Notes: generated by a model not told the origin, from the sequence alone. A stretch of 57,693 nucleotides of DNA from Candidatus Spechtbacteria bacterium (GCA_016188605.1 JACPHP010000010.1:1-57693), one strand, 5' to 3'. Numbered from the stretch's first letter, positions 48,994 to 57,650 are shown. Made by a program: numbers and translations.

Positions 48994-49036
48994 AATGGAA
49001 CATTGAACAATGAAGCCATTGAGCAATGTAATTATG
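48994..49036. repeat. ATGGAACATTGA-type repeat overlapping the DUF1554 gene start
   Basis: ATGGAACATTGAACAATGAAG (cited in part) CCATTGAGCAATG and TTATGAAA. Nearly identical to 48144-48195; encodes MKPLSN in the same frame relative to the downstream ATG. Confidence 0.75.
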
Positions 49037-50161
49037 AAAAATTTCTCCCTCTCCACCATCGCAGGTGCTACCCTAGGATTACTATTAGTAGGATATACAG
49101 TGTTAGCTTGGTCAGTGCCAACATCTCCCGCTCCGGGGGGTAATATGCCATCTCCGTTAAATACAGGAATATCAGATCAAACTAAAGCAGGCGGAACATT
49201 AACATTACAAGGAGATTTAGTATCAAAAAATACAACTATCAAAGGAGATGACATGGTTCTTGGAGCTGGAGCGGGACAAGGAATAACAACAGACGGAGAC
49301 CTTAAAGTAACAAACTCTTCCGGTCAAGAAAAAGTAGGTTTACATGCCGGAGATATAGGGAATTGGTTTCTAAAACTTTTTGATTCAAGCGGCAATTCAC
49401 AAATCGCCTTTAATCCACAAGATAAAAAAATTCAGGCAGGCACTGTTACTATAAATGGCGATGGGACTATTTCGCCCAACCTCAACGCCAATAAACTTCA
49501 AGATCTTCAAGCCGCCGACTTGATGGCGGCGGGAGGAGGGGTAATGTCCCCGGCAGATTATTATAAATATATTTATGTTTATTTTTCAAAAAATTCGCAC
49601 GATGGAAATTTGGGCGGTTTGACCGGCGCAAATACTATCTGTGCTAATGAAAAAACAGATGGCGTGCCGAGCGGCCTTACCTATAAAGCTTATTTATGCG
49701 ACACTTCTGCATGCCAAAAACCAATAGCCACAACAAATACCATAGTAATAGGGGCCCCAAGGGGAATCGGACTTGGATATTATAAAATTATCAATATATT
49801 GAAAACTCCCGATGCTCTAAGCGCGTCAACCGGCTCATGGGACGAACTAAAATACGGTCTTTCAGGCATAGGAAGCTCTAGTGCTCCGTTTGCGTCCCTC
49901 GGGCAATTTTTAGTCGAAACGTCGCCGATAACTTATTGGACCGGAATTGGCTCTCCAGCATTATTTTATACAAACGTGGCGCCGTTGGGGGTTTATGACC
50001 TTAAAATGCCTAGTAGTTATAATTGCAATTCATGGACCGGTGCTAACCAAGATGGTTATTTTGGTAACGGTAGTGAGGTGTTTACGGCTCAAAATTGGGT
50101 CACTACTAACAGTCGGCAAGGATGTAATGTGGAGAGGTTCTTGCTTTGTTTTGCTCAATAA
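49034..50161 (+). CDS. Secreted protein with DUF1554 (endostatin-like/C-type lectin-like) domain
   Basis: A 375-residue exported protein. An N-terminal signal or anchor covers about 6-27 (IAGATLGLLLVGYTVLAW). Residues 30-160 are Gly/Thr-rich beta strands as in stalk or pilin-like proteins (SVPTSPAPGGNMPSPLNTG; GTLTLQGDL). From about 165 the C-terminal domain matches DUF1554: YKYIYVYFSKNSHDGNLGG, GLTGANTICANEK, GLTYKAYLCDTSACQ, WTGANQDGYFGNG and CNVERFLLCFAQ, with paired cysteines. Related domains occur in Leptospira surface proteins that bind host factors. A role in attachment to a host cell is plausible for a CPR bacterium, but inferred. Confidence 0.72.
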   Translation: MKNFSLSTIAGATLGLLLVGYTVLAWSVPTSPAPGGNMPSPLNTGISDQTKAGGTLTLQGDLVSKNTTIKGDDMVLGAGAGQGITTDGDLKVTNSSGQEKVGLHAGDIGNWFLKLFDSSGNSQIAFNPQDKKIQAGTVTINGDGTISPNLNANKLQDLQAADLMAAGGGVMSPADYYKYIYVYFSKNSHDGNLGGLTGANTICANEKTDGVPSGLTYKAYLCDTSACQKPIATTNTIVIGAPRGIGLGYYKIINILKTPDALSASTGSWDELKYGLSGIGSSSAPFASLGQFLVETSPITYWTGIGSPALFYTNVAPLGVYDLKMPSSYNCNSWTGANQDGYFGNGSEVFTAQNWVTTNSRQGCNVERFLLCFAQ

Positions 50162-50171
50162 AATTTTACGC

Positions 50172-50222
50172 TTCAATGGCTAATTCGTTTATTCGCTAGA
50201 GATTCGTTATTCGTTGATTAAA
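50172..50222. repeat. ATTCGTTATTCG-type spacer repeat before serS
   Basis: GCTAATTCGTTTATTCGCTAG and GATTCGTTATTCGTTGATT, direct copies of an ATTCGTTATTCG word. The same words form the second insertion in mnmA. The element ends three bases before the serS start. Confidence 0.6.
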
Positions 50223-50225
50223 TTC

Positions 50226-51497
50226 ATGCTTGACATTCGTTTCATTCGTGAAAATCCAGATATTGTAAAAAAAGCTGTTCAGAATAAGAACAGCGATGTT
50301 GATATTGATAAATTGCTTGAGGTTGATGAAAAGCGTCGAAAATTTATTGGGCAAGTAGATGATTTTCGCGCCAAGCAAAATCTTGTTTCAGATCAAATCG
50401 CTCAAGAAAAAGATGAAAATATCCGCTCGGAAAAAATAGAAGAGATGCAGCATTTAAAGCGCGATTTACACGACGTAGAGGGGCATTTAGCAGAAATTGA
50501 ACTGGAGTTTAAAAGCATGATGATGGAAGTGCCAAACATTCCTTTTGATGATGTGCCAGTCGGGCGCGACGAGAGCTTTAATGAAGTATTGCGCGAAGTA
50601 GGAGATAGACCTAAATTTTCTTTTGAACCCAAAGATTACATGACCCTGGCGCAAACGCATGACTGGATAGATGTGGAGCGCGCTTCAAAAATAGCTGGCA
50701 CAAGGTTCTCGTATCTTCGCCGCGACTTACCATTACTTGAGTTTGCCATAGTCACTTACACCATGAATAAGCTTGCAGAGCACGGATTTATTCCATGCCT
50801 GCCGCCGGTGTTTATTAAGCCGGAGTACATGGACGCGATGGGTTTTTTGCACGGCGCGACTAAAGATGATGTATATTTCTTGGAGCAAGATCAAATGTAT
50901 TTAGTGGGTACGTCTGAGCAATCAATCGGGCCAATGCACGCGGGCGAAACATTGCCGCGTGAATATTTGCCGCTTCGCTATGCCGGATTTTCCACTTGTT
51001 TCCGCAGAGAAGCGGGATCGTATGGTAAAGACACCAAGGGCATCTTGCGCGTACACCAATTCGATAAAGTAGAAATGATCAGTTTTTCCGCGCCGGAAAA
51101 ATCACGCGAGGAGCATAAGTTTCTTTTGAGTTTGAATGAAGCAATGATGCAAGAGCTTGGATTGCCATATCGCGTAATTCATATCTGTACCGGCGACCTA
51201 GGCCTTTCTAAAGCTGAACAGTTTGATATTGAAACATGGATTCCAAGCGAGGGCAGATACCGCGAAACACATTCGGCAAGCAACACAACTGATTTTCAGG
51301 CGCGCCGCCTCGGCATAAAAACAAAAAACGAAGAAGGGGATACGGTGCTCGTGCACATGCTTAATGACACGGCATTTGCCATCGGCCGCATTCTTATTGC
51401 TATTATAGAAAACTTTCAACAGGAAGACGGGAGTGTGCGCATTCCCGATGCTTTGGTGCCTTATTTTGGGGCGGAGGTGATGCCGAAGAGTAAATAG
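50226..51497 (+). CDS. serS: Seryl-tRNA synthetase
   Basis: A 423-residue class II SerRS. The N-terminal tRNA-binding arm is a long antiparallel coiled coil (about 28-100), starting MLDIRFIRENPDIVKKA. The catalytic core shows motif 1 (GFIPCLPPVFIKPEYMDAMG), motif 2 (AGFSTCFRREAGSYGKDTKGILRVHQFDKVEM, key FRREAGS and RVHQF) and motif 3 (LNDTAFAIGRILIAIIENFQ, key GR). TGDLGLSKAEQFDIETW confirms the type. It is full-length. ATG 50226 starts exactly with the family N-terminus. Confidence 0.95.
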   Translation: MLDIRFIRENPDIVKKAVQNKNSDVDIDKLLEVDEKRRKFIGQVDDFRAKQNLVSDQIAQEKDENIRSEKIEEMQHLKRDLHDVEGHLAEIELEFKSMMMEVPNIPFDDVPVGRDESFNEVLREVGDRPKFSFEPKDYMTLAQTHDWIDVERASKIAGTRFSYLRRDLPLLEFAIVTYTMNKLAEHGFIPCLPPVFIKPEYMDAMGFLHGATKDDVYFLEQDQMYLVGTSEQSIGPMHAGETLPREYLPLRYAGFSTCFRREAGSYGKDTKGILRVHQFDKVEMISFSAPEKSREEHKFLLSLNEAMMQELGLPYRVIHICTGDLGLSKAEQFDIETWIPSEGRYRETHSASNTTDFQARRLGIKTKNEEGDTVLVHMLNDTAFAIGRILIAIIENFQQEDGSVRIPDALVPYFGAEVMPKSK

Positions 51498-51517
51498 TAA
51501 GGTAAATATCGTTCGTG

Positions 51518-51594
51518 TTTGTCATCTCGAACGCCCTGCAGCAGCGGGGCGGAGAGATCTCTCGTCGTTGCTACGACTTCGAGATGACAAACTA
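51518..51594. repeat. TGTCATCTCGA inverted repeat after serS
   Basis: TTGTCATCTCGA (51519-51530) pairs with TCGAGATGACAA (51580-51591), enclosing a GCCCTGCAGCAGCGGGGC palindrome and GAGAGATCTCTC. A common kind of bacterial dispersed repeat; may act as terminator. Confidence 0.7.
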
Positions 51595-51634
51595 TTTTTG
51601 AGACGTTATTTCGACTCACAATTTGACTTTTTTC

Positions 51635-52543
51635 ATGCACCTAACGTTTTTCCAGCGTAAAAAGCGCAACCATTTTATTGGCGAAGAAAAAGAGAAAGGG
51701 TTTAAATCGCACACCTTTTCCATTTTGCCAAAGCCCTCATTTTCCCATGCCGTTGGTATGGGCGTCTTTTTATTGCTTACCATTGGTGGATTCGCAATCT
51801 ATGCGCTATTTTTTTCCAAATGGGCGCGCATTACAACAATCAGTGTTAACGGCTCGCAATTTGTCGAAAGCGAGCAGGTTTTGCAAATAGCGCAAAATGC
51901 GGCGAATGGTAAAAAGTTTTTAGTATTGCCGCTTAATTCGTACGCGATGTTTCCTGCAGCATCGATAATTCAGGCCGAGGAAAAAGCATTTCCGCGACTT
52001 GCTTCAGTTTCGGTATCGCGATCATTTCCACATATCGCTACAATTACAGTTAAGGAGCGGCAAATCGCGGGAATATGGTGCGTCGACCAGCAAGTCGGCT
52101 GCGCGTTTATAGACTCCGAGGGAGTTATTTTTGAATCCGCGCCATCGTCAACGCAAGGCATGCTTTTCTTTTTAGTTGAAGACGGCCGAGCGGCAACGGT
52201 GCCAGATTTAGGAACACAGGTGCTGGACGCAAAAATGTATGTTTTTTTGCAGGATTTGAGAGGGAGCTTAAGCCAAGCAAAAATTATACCCGCGCGTATC
52301 AGAATAAAAAGCAACGAGGAAGTTGATATTACGTTCAATGGCTCTTCGCAAAGCACGTGGGACGCGTATTTTTCCACACAGGAAAGTCCGCAGTACCAGG
52401 CGCGGGTATTAGCGCGCATTTTGTCGGAAGAGGTCGGCGATAAACAGATTCCGCTACTCTCATATATTGATATGCGCGTGAAGAATAAAGTATTTTATAA
52501 ATTCAAAGACCAAGAGCCGGTAGCGCCAGTCACTCAACCCTAG
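51635..52543 (+). CDS. FtsQ/DivIB-like division protein
   Basis: A 302-residue single-pass protein. The cytoplasmic part is basic (KKRNHFIGEEKEKGFKSH), a membrane segment covers about 42-62, and a POTRA domain follows: ITTISVNGSQFVESEQVLQIAQ, FPRLASVSVSRSFPHIATITVKERQIAGIWC (cited for the KERQIAG motif), then DSEGVIFE. It should connect septal proteins on the outside of the membrane. Location away from the ftsL/ftsI cluster is unusual. The start is ATG 51635; a TTG 12 bases upstream is less likely. A terminator shared with the convergent gene follows. Confidence 0.82.
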   Translation: MHLTFFQRKKRNHFIGEEKEKGFKSHTFSILPKPSFSHAVGMGVFLLLTIGGFAIYALFFSKWARITTISVNGSQFVESEQVLQIAQNAANGKKFLVLPLNSYAMFPAASIIQAEEKAFPRLASVSVSRSFPHIATITVKERQIAGIWCVDQQVGCAFIDSEGVIFESAPSSTQGMLFFLVEDGRAATVPDLGTQVLDAKMYVFLQDLRGSLSQAKIIPARIRIKSNEEVDITFNGSSQSTWDAYFSTQESPQYQARVLARILSEEVGDKQIPLLSYIDMRVKNKVFYKFKDQEPVAPVTQP

Positions 52544-52546
52544 CAA

Positions 52547-52573
52547 AAAGCCCCGCTTGGCGGGGCTTTTTGC
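52547..52573. terminator. Bidirectional terminator between ftsQ-like and GT39-like genes
   Basis: AAAAAGCCCCGC pairs with GCGGGGCTTTTT around TTG; arms lie between the two convergent stops. Confidence 0.9.
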
Positions 52574-52574
52574 A

Positions 52575-54446
52575 CTATTCGATGTGATAAACAAATATAG
52601 AATATCCAATTACTGTTACTGGCTTATATGCATCGAGCCATTTGTAGAATGTTGTAGATTCTTTCCAGCCCTTGGCTGGTACGGCCCTGCCTTGCTGAAG
52701 GAATGTGGCGGATACTGCTATCCAACCTTTCTGCGGACCAAGACTGGCGTTCATTTGCTCGTAATGATTGCCCAAGTAGTAAGTTGGGCTGCTGCCGCCA
52801 AAATAATCAACCTTTATTTTATTGATATTATTTTGTTCTACGAATTCAGCTAGTCGTTTGAGGTTTTGTCCCCAATCAAGGTTTGAATCAGTTACATATT
52901 TATAGCCATTCGCGGGCCCGCCGGCAATTTCATTAAAATATGCAAGGTAATGTGGCGCGACGGCAATGCTCGTCATTCCATACCAGAAAAGCAATACAGC
53001 AATTAAGAACACGCGGAACCATTTTTTAATATACGCGGCAACTGTTTGTGCCACAGCGGCAAGAGGATGAGTTGGCACGATCGTTATTGGCTCGTGAATC
53101 CAACGATGAATCTGTCCTGCCACAAGAATTATAATGAATGGAAATGTTGGAATGATGTGACGGACGCCGATGTTGAGGTTGCCTGTCATACTGGTCATCC
53201 AGTAAAGCAAGATGAACAACACCATAATGAACTCGGTGAAGTTATTATACATGAACTCTTTAAGCATTGTCCAACAGCCATGGATTCTCCCCTCTAAAGC
53301 ATACGCGCGATTGAGAATAGTAGAATTGCGCCAAAGAGATTTAATGAAAAGAAGAACAGAAAATCCGAGTAGGATAAGAAATGCCGTAGGAATCTTAAGG
53401 AGGTAAACGACAGGGAAGTAATACCACCATGCAACATTGGCAACTTGGCCCAGGAAATACGTGGTGTTGCCGCCGCCAACGCGAAGCACTACCATTGCTA
53501 GCCCGAGAAGATACTGAGAATAAGCGCGCAGTACTGGCTTGTCGGCCATCCATACGAGCGCGTGGTTTATGTTTTGCAAGCGCGGCCCATCAAGGATTGT
53601 ATTGATGTCCTGTATTTGTTTTTCCACGGGATAATTCAGTACATGGAATTGGTATACCGGATAGAGAAAAATATACGACATCACGACAATTCCGGTGAAC
53701 ACGGCGGCATAGCGGAGTAAGCGTTTTATTATCTGTAATGAGATAATCTCCAGGGGTGGGTCTTTGAAAATAACCCACAAAATTGTTGCGGCTATGAAGA
53801 GCGGCCACAGCAGAATGAGTGAGAATTTTGTTAGCTGTGCAATGGCAATTACAAACGAGGCAAGGAAAAAGTTTTTCCAAGTTTGGCGTTCAAGAAAATG
53901 AAGATATGCCCACGTGCCGGCAAAAAATGCTGCCGCGGCCGGAACGTCGGTTGTAACTAGACGGCCATGCGCGATGAGTTCTGGTGAAAACGCGTAAATA
54001 AATAACGTAAATAGCGCGGTTTTTTCTCCAAATAATTTTTTAGTCCAAAGAAATATGCCGATACCAAGCAAAAGCATTACAAGGATTGGCCCCATGCGTC
54101 CCCACCAAATAATCTGGTCGGGGTTATTACCAGATTCAAAAAGGAATTGTGGAGCTAAACTCCACTGGTCGTTGACATTTGTCGTCCAGCTTGGGCTTTG
54201 GTCAGGAAAATTTAAATTTAGGAAAAGAAGCGGAAGAGCGGCGATGTCTTTAATGAGTGGCGGATGCTCGGGATTGATGCGGTAGTCATGACGCGTGAGG
54301 TAACTGTACCCCGCGGTAATGTGGGGCGCTTCGTCGGTGGTGATGGAATCGCCATAACTTGCAAAAAGCGCTGCCGCAGCCATAACTGTAAGAAGGAATA
54401 TTGCTATCCAATTCGAACGAGAAAAAAAGTTTGTCATGTAGTACAT
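52575..54446 (-). CDS. GT39-like polytopic glycosyltransferase
   Basis: A 623-residue membrane protein with about ten to twelve membrane segments. The first outer loop contains DEAPHITAGYSYLTRHDYRINPEHPPLIKD, cited for the DE pair and the EHPP motif typical of protein-mannosyltransferase/ArnT-like (GT39, GT-C fold) enzymes. The C-terminal 130 residues form a soluble outer domain (YVTDSNLDWGQNLKRLAEFV). Such enzymes transfer sugars from polyprenyl-phosphate to proteins, lipids or polymers. The acceptor is unknown. ATG 54446 and ATG 54437 are both possible starts. Confidence 0.82.
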   Translation of the reverse strand: MYYMTNFFSRSNWIAIFLLTVMAAAALFASYGDSITTDEAPHITAGYSYLTRHDYRINPEHPPLIKDIAALPLLFLNLNFPDQSPSWTTNVNDQWSLAPQFLFESGNNPDQIIWWGRMGPILVMLLLGIGIFLWTKKLFGEKTALFTLFIYAFSPELIAHGRLVTTDVPAAAAFFAGTWAYLHFLERQTWKNFFLASFVIAIAQLTKFSLILLWPLFIAATILWVIFKDPPLEIISLQIIKRLLRYAAVFTGIVVMSYIFLYPVYQFHVLNYPVEKQIQDINTILDGPRLQNINHALVWMADKPVLRAYSQYLLGLAMVVLRVGGGNTTYFLGQVANVAWWYYFPVVYLLKIPTAFLILLGFSVLLFIKSLWRNSTILNRAYALEGRIHGCWTMLKEFMYNNFTEFIMVLFILLYWMTSMTGNLNIGVRHIIPTFPFIIILVAGQIHRWIHEPITIVPTHPLAAVAQTVAAYIKKWFRVFLIAVLLFWYGMTSIAVAPHYLAYFNEIAGGPANGYKYVTDSNLDWGQNLKRLAEFVEQNNINKIKVDYFGGSSPTYYLGNHYEQMNASLGPQKGWIAVSATFLQQGRAVPAKGWKESTTFYKWLDAYKPVTVIGYSIFVYHIE

Positions 54447-54491
54447 GATACCATATTAGCGTATTGTATAGAATCTGTCGCAATTTCAAAA

Positions 54492-54529
54492 GGACGGACC
54501 GACCCTCCTGCAGGAGGGTCGGTCCGTCC
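54492..54529. repeat. 38-base perfect palindrome
   Basis: A perfect palindrome centred on CTGCAG (between 54510 and 54511), containing GGACGGACCGACCCTCC and its complement. Half of it recurs at 57555-57575. It lies between divergent genes. Confidence 0.85.
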
Positions 54530-54561
54530 GGAAGGGTAGCATGTATCTGGGAGGGGGTGTG

Positions 54562-54590
54562 TTGCACGAATACAGAATATGTAGTATAGT
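54562..54590 (+). promoter_or_regulatory. Promoter of the 54618 gene
   Basis: TTGCAC (54562-54567), a 17-base spacer and TATAGT (54585-54590), followed by GGGAGG just before GTG 54618. Confidence 0.65.
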
Positions 54591-54617
54591 GATTAATAGA
54601 AAAAATAGGGAGGCAAT

Positions 54618-54995
54618 GTGACTAATATACTTGCAAGTGCAAGCGCTGATGCTATGGTCACAATGAGCCGTAAATTTCCCGAGGCATACGAAGGCTCGAT
54701 CTGTCCGTCAGACATTGATGCGCGAGTATGCGCGCGAGTTAATTTTTTCAATACATTTGGGCATTATGAAACAGAATCTTCCGCATGGTGGGTTGTGTGG
54801 TTTTGCCAGAATCAAGGAAGCTGGGAACCGTTCTCATTTAAGCAAATCGATTCATTCTATCGTGCTAACAGAGGACTCGGTCATTTTACTCTCAACAGAT
54901 TAGTTCCTGATGAATTCATCATTTTGATGGACGACGGGAAATATCGCGTCACCGAGGGATTCATTTCGGCATGCCATCGCGCATCGCCGGTATAA
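54618..54995 (+). CDS. Unknown 125-residue protein
   Basis: A small soluble protein of unknown function. It is rich in aromatic residues (WWVVWFCQNQGSWEPF near the centre), with three to four cysteines and a C-terminal IILMDDGKYRVTEGF strand pair. No signal peptide or membrane segment is seen. It has a good promoter, an SD (GGGAGG, four bases from GTG 54618) and a terminator, so it is a genuine single-gene unit. It may bind a nucleic acid or a ligand; nothing in the sequence decides this. Confidence 0.6.
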   Translation: MTNILASASADAMVTMSRKFPEAYEGSICPSDIDARVCARVNFFNTFGHYETESSAWWVVWFCQNQGSWEPFSFKQIDSFYRANRGLGHFTLNRLVPDEFIILMDDGKYRVTEGFISACHRASPV

Positions 54996-55000
54996 GCTGC

Positions 55001-55028
55001 AAAGCCCCGCTAAGCGGGGCTTATTCTT
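55001..55028 (+). terminator. Intrinsic terminator of the 54618 gene
   Basis: AAGCCCCGC pairs with GCGGGGCTT around TAA, then TATTCTTTT. The following 170 bases hold an A/T-rich stretch with TATAAT words near 55104, possibly the promoter of the P-type ATPase gene. Confidence 0.85.
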
Positions 55029-55199
55029 TTCACTGAATTCCATCAAACTCTGCGCGGCGGCAGATATGCACAGGCGCAATAATATCAAATTAGTTTCGCT
55101 CGAGATATAATATAATATGTAGATGTTTTATATTCAAGGCTCAATGAAGGGCACGTTTTATGTAACAGCGCCGTTTTATAGGCCAAATACGTAAGCCAT

Positions 55200-56987
55200 A
55201 TGATTGGCTTTATGCTCCAATACTTTCGTCAATTCATCCGACATACAGAATTTTTTCTTCCCTCGATTCTTCTAGCAATAACTGCGGCAGGATTTTTTTT
55301 GCAGCTATCGCAATTATTACTAGCAGCTTTGGTTATTGGGCTCGCTAAGCTTGTTCTAGAATCGTTCTATAAAATTCGCGAAGGCCATTTTGCGCTCGAT
55401 TATGTAGCGCTGCTTGCGATGGCAACTTCACTTGCGCTATCGGAATTTTTGGCGGGCGCCATCATCGGCTTTATGTATGCTTTCGGCTCGGCTTTAGAAG
55501 ATTATGGCTACGCTCAGGCGCAGAAAACATTAAAGGCATTGATTGATCAGATTCCTAAAACCTGTTTAATTAAGGGCGCAGACGAAAAAGTTGCTCCAAA
55601 GAATATTCAAGATGTGAATGATGGCGAGATTATTCTTGTGCGGAAAAATGAGCTTATCCCGCTGGACGGTTTTTTGGTTTCACATGAAGCAGTAATTAAT
55701 GAAGCTAATCTTACGGGCGAGATAGAGCCGAAAGCGTATGGGAAAAATGATTTTTTAAAAAGCGGTTTTATTAATGTTGGCAATACTTTGGAAATGAAGG
55801 TGGTGGGTGACTTTGCTCACTCCACATATCAGCGCATTGTGCAAATTGTAGAGGAGAGCAAAAAACAGCCCGCAAATTTAGTGCGCCTAGCCGAAAGATT
55901 TAATGTTATCTTTACTTTAATTACATTAGTATTCGCAGGAGGCGCGCTGCTGTTTTTTAACGACTGGACGCGCGTGCTCGCCGTGCTTGTTATTGCAACT
56001 CCATGCCCATTGTTGATTGCTGCGCCCGTGAGTTTTCTTGGGGGGCTTAATAAAGGAGCGCGCAGAGAGATTATTTTTAAAAAACCGATTATTATTGAGC
56101 TGTTGCGAAGTGTGCGAACTGTGTTTTTTGATAAAACCGGTACACTCACGCTAGGAGAGCCAAAACTGCAAAAGATTATTATCCACGACAGTGCGTTAGA
56201 CGAAAACATCGTCATTGAGCTTGCTTCTGCGATTGAATTTCATTCCATACACCCGCTTGCCCGATCGTTCATACAAGAAAGAGAACGACGCGAACTCAGG
56301 GCGCTTATTGCGCTAAACGTTGACGAATCAATAGGTAAAGGGATTTCAGGGGAGATTGACAATAAGAGGTATAGTTTGAAAAAATCGTCTAAATTAAACG
56401 CCGGAGGAATTACAATTGATTTTTTCTCCGACGATAATCATGCCGCCACATTTATATTTGACGACGCGCTTAAAGATGATGCCGCTGAACTTTTCTCTTA
56501 TTTTCGGGATCGCGGTTATTATGTAGCCATGCTTACCGGCGATAAAAAGGAAAATGCTGACAGACTGTTTGGAAGATTTAATATACCAATTTACGCCGAG
56601 TGTTCGCCGGAAGAAAAATCTCGCATTGTTCGCGAGCACCAAGGGAGGGGGCAGAAAGTTGCGCTGGTCGGCGACGGGCTTAATGACGCGCCTGCCCTTG
56701 CGATCGCTGACGCGGGTATTGTGTTTTCTGGAACAGAAAACAGCGCCTCAATTGAAGCTGCTGATGTAGCAATTCTTTCTCATGAAGCCGGCCGTGTGAG
56801 TGAGGCGTTTGAAATAGCTCGTAGTTCGTATGGAGTCGCGTTGCAAAGCATCGTAGGAGGTATTGGGCTGTCAACTATAGGTATGGTGTTAGCGTTTTTT
56901 GGATATATACCACCAGTAACAGGCGCTATTTTGCAAGAGGTGATTGATGTTGTGGTGATAGTTAATTCTTTAAGATCAACCTATTGA
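55200..56987 (+). CDS. P1B-type metal-transporting ATPase
   Basis: A 595-residue heavy-metal P-type ATPase. No N-terminal metal-binding domain is present. Actuator: NEANLTGEIEPKAYG (TGE). The membrane metal motif is TPCPL (267-271), with Thr instead of the usual Cys or Ser. The phosphorylation site is DKTGTLT (310-316), the P1B-specific HP dipeptide is in IHPLA, and TGDKKENA and GDGLNDAPAL complete the P domain. It should export a transition metal such as zinc, cadmium or cobalt at the cost of ATP; the variant TPC motif leaves the ion open. With the ABC importer at 2546-4090 it suggests active metal balance. Confidence 0.88.
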   Translation: MIGFMLQYFRQFIRHTEFFLPSILLAITAAGFFLQLSQLLLAALVIGLAKLVLESFYKIREGHFALDYVALLAMATSLALSEFLAGAIIGFMYAFGSALEDYGYAQAQKTLKALIDQIPKTCLIKGADEKVAPKNIQDVNDGEIILVRKNELIPLDGFLVSHEAVINEANLTGEIEPKAYGKNDFLKSGFINVGNTLEMKVVGDFAHSTYQRIVQIVEESKKQPANLVRLAERFNVIFTLITLVFAGGALLFFNDWTRVLAVLVIATPCPLLIAAPVSFLGGLNKGARREIIFKKPIIIELLRSVRTVFFDKTGTLTLGEPKLQKIIIHDSALDENIVIELASAIEFHSIHPLARSFIQERERRELRALIALNVDESIGKGISGEIDNKRYSLKKSSKLNAGGITIDFFSDDNHAATFIFDDALKDDAAELFSYFRDRGYYVAMLTGDKKENADRLFGRFNIPIYAECSPEEKSRIVREHQGRGQKVALVGDGLNDAPALAIADAGIVFSGTENSASIEAADVAILSHEAGRVSEAFEIARSSYGVALQSIVGGIGLSTIGMVLAFFGYIPPVTGAILQEVIDVVVIVNSLRSTY

Positions 56988-57000
56988 ACAATATAATTAA

Positions 57001-57080
57001 CAAGAAGCAAAAGAGCAATGAAACTATGAAACAATTTAGTTGTATAGTTCATTGCTCCATTGTTCAATTGTTTCATTGCG
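57001..57080. repeat. GAGCAATGAAAC inverted repeat
   Basis: GAGCAATGAAACTATGAAACAA (57016-57035, cited in part) pairs with ATAGTTCATTGCTC and TTGTTTCATTGC words. Same ATGGAACAATG family as at 48144 and 48994, here without a gene start. 57081-57250 contains no clear gene. Confidence 0.65.
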
Positions 57081-57250
57081 GCGTTGCTGCGTTTGACTTA
57101 TTCTCTCAAAAATACTATCATAGTTTTATTGTCCAATCGTAGTTAATAACGCGAGCGGATAGGTCGTATTATAAAAATTCCATTGAGTCAAAGTACAGTC
57201 CGATTAGGCAAATTTTAATTTGATCTAGGAATGTCTTTACTCCTCGTATA

Positions 57251-57439
57251 ATGTTTGATCGAAACAACGGGGGCAATGGTGGCAATGGCTTTGAAAGGAG
57301 AATGATCCAGGGCAATTGGAAATGTTCTGATTGCGGAACTGAGATCACGGAACTCCCATTTGAGCCACGCGACGGTAGCTCTGTATATTGCAGAGAATGC
57401 TATCGCAACCATCGTCCTCCACGAAGAGATTTTAGATAA
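57251..57439 (+). CDS. CxxC zinc-ribbon protein
   Basis: A 62-residue protein. A Gly/Asn-rich start (NNGGNGGNGF) is followed by a zinc ribbon with Cys25, Cys28, Cys47 and Cys50 (KCSDCGTEITELPFEP, then VYCREC) and a basic end (RPPRRDFR). Small proteins with this CxxC-linker-CxxC ribbon are widespread in CPR bacteria; the function is unknown but nucleic acid binding is likely. The ribbon matches that of the VirD4-like ATPase at 13984. TATAAT overlaps the ATG, so either transcription starts elsewhere or the real start is the ATG at 57302, which would be too close to its purine-rich SD. Confidence 0.72.
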   Translation: MFDRNNGGNGGNGFERRMIQGNWKCSDCGTEITELPFEPRDGSSVYCRECYRNHRPPRRDFR

Positions 57440-57457
57440 TAAAGTCTCGCATTGATT

Positions 57458-57489
57458 AAAACCAGTCCCGCCTAGGCGGGACTGGTTTT
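57458..57489 (+). terminator. 32-base palindrome, intrinsic terminator
   Basis: A perfect palindrome centred on CCTAGG between 57473 and 57474, with AAAA and TTTT ends, 19 bases after the stop. Confidence 0.9.
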
Positions 57490-57598
57490 GTTATAGAGTC
57501 AGAAATCGCCGGCTTTAGCTGGCGTGCGCGTGTTTTTGATGTATTTAAGTTTCTCGCAGGAGGGTCGGTCCGTCCTGCGCGCCATCCTCAACCTAAAG

Positions 57599-57607
57599 TT
57601 ATCCACA
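57599..57607 (+). promoter_or_regulatory. DnaA box-like sequence near a poly-G tract
   Basis: TTATCCACA, the consensus 9-mer. Single copy; could be chance, or belong to a regulatory region of a gene beyond the window. Confidence 0.3.
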
Positions 57608-57621
57608 CCCTACCCATCGCA

Positions 57622-57650
57622 GGGGGGGGGGGGGGGATTCATGATATACT
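57622..57650 (+). promoter_or_regulatory. Run of 15 G followed by a -10-like element
   Basis: Fifteen G in a row (57622-57636) are followed eight bases later by TATACT (57645-57650). The next gene would lie outside the window. The run sits where a promoter spacer or upstream element would be. Confidence 0.45.
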
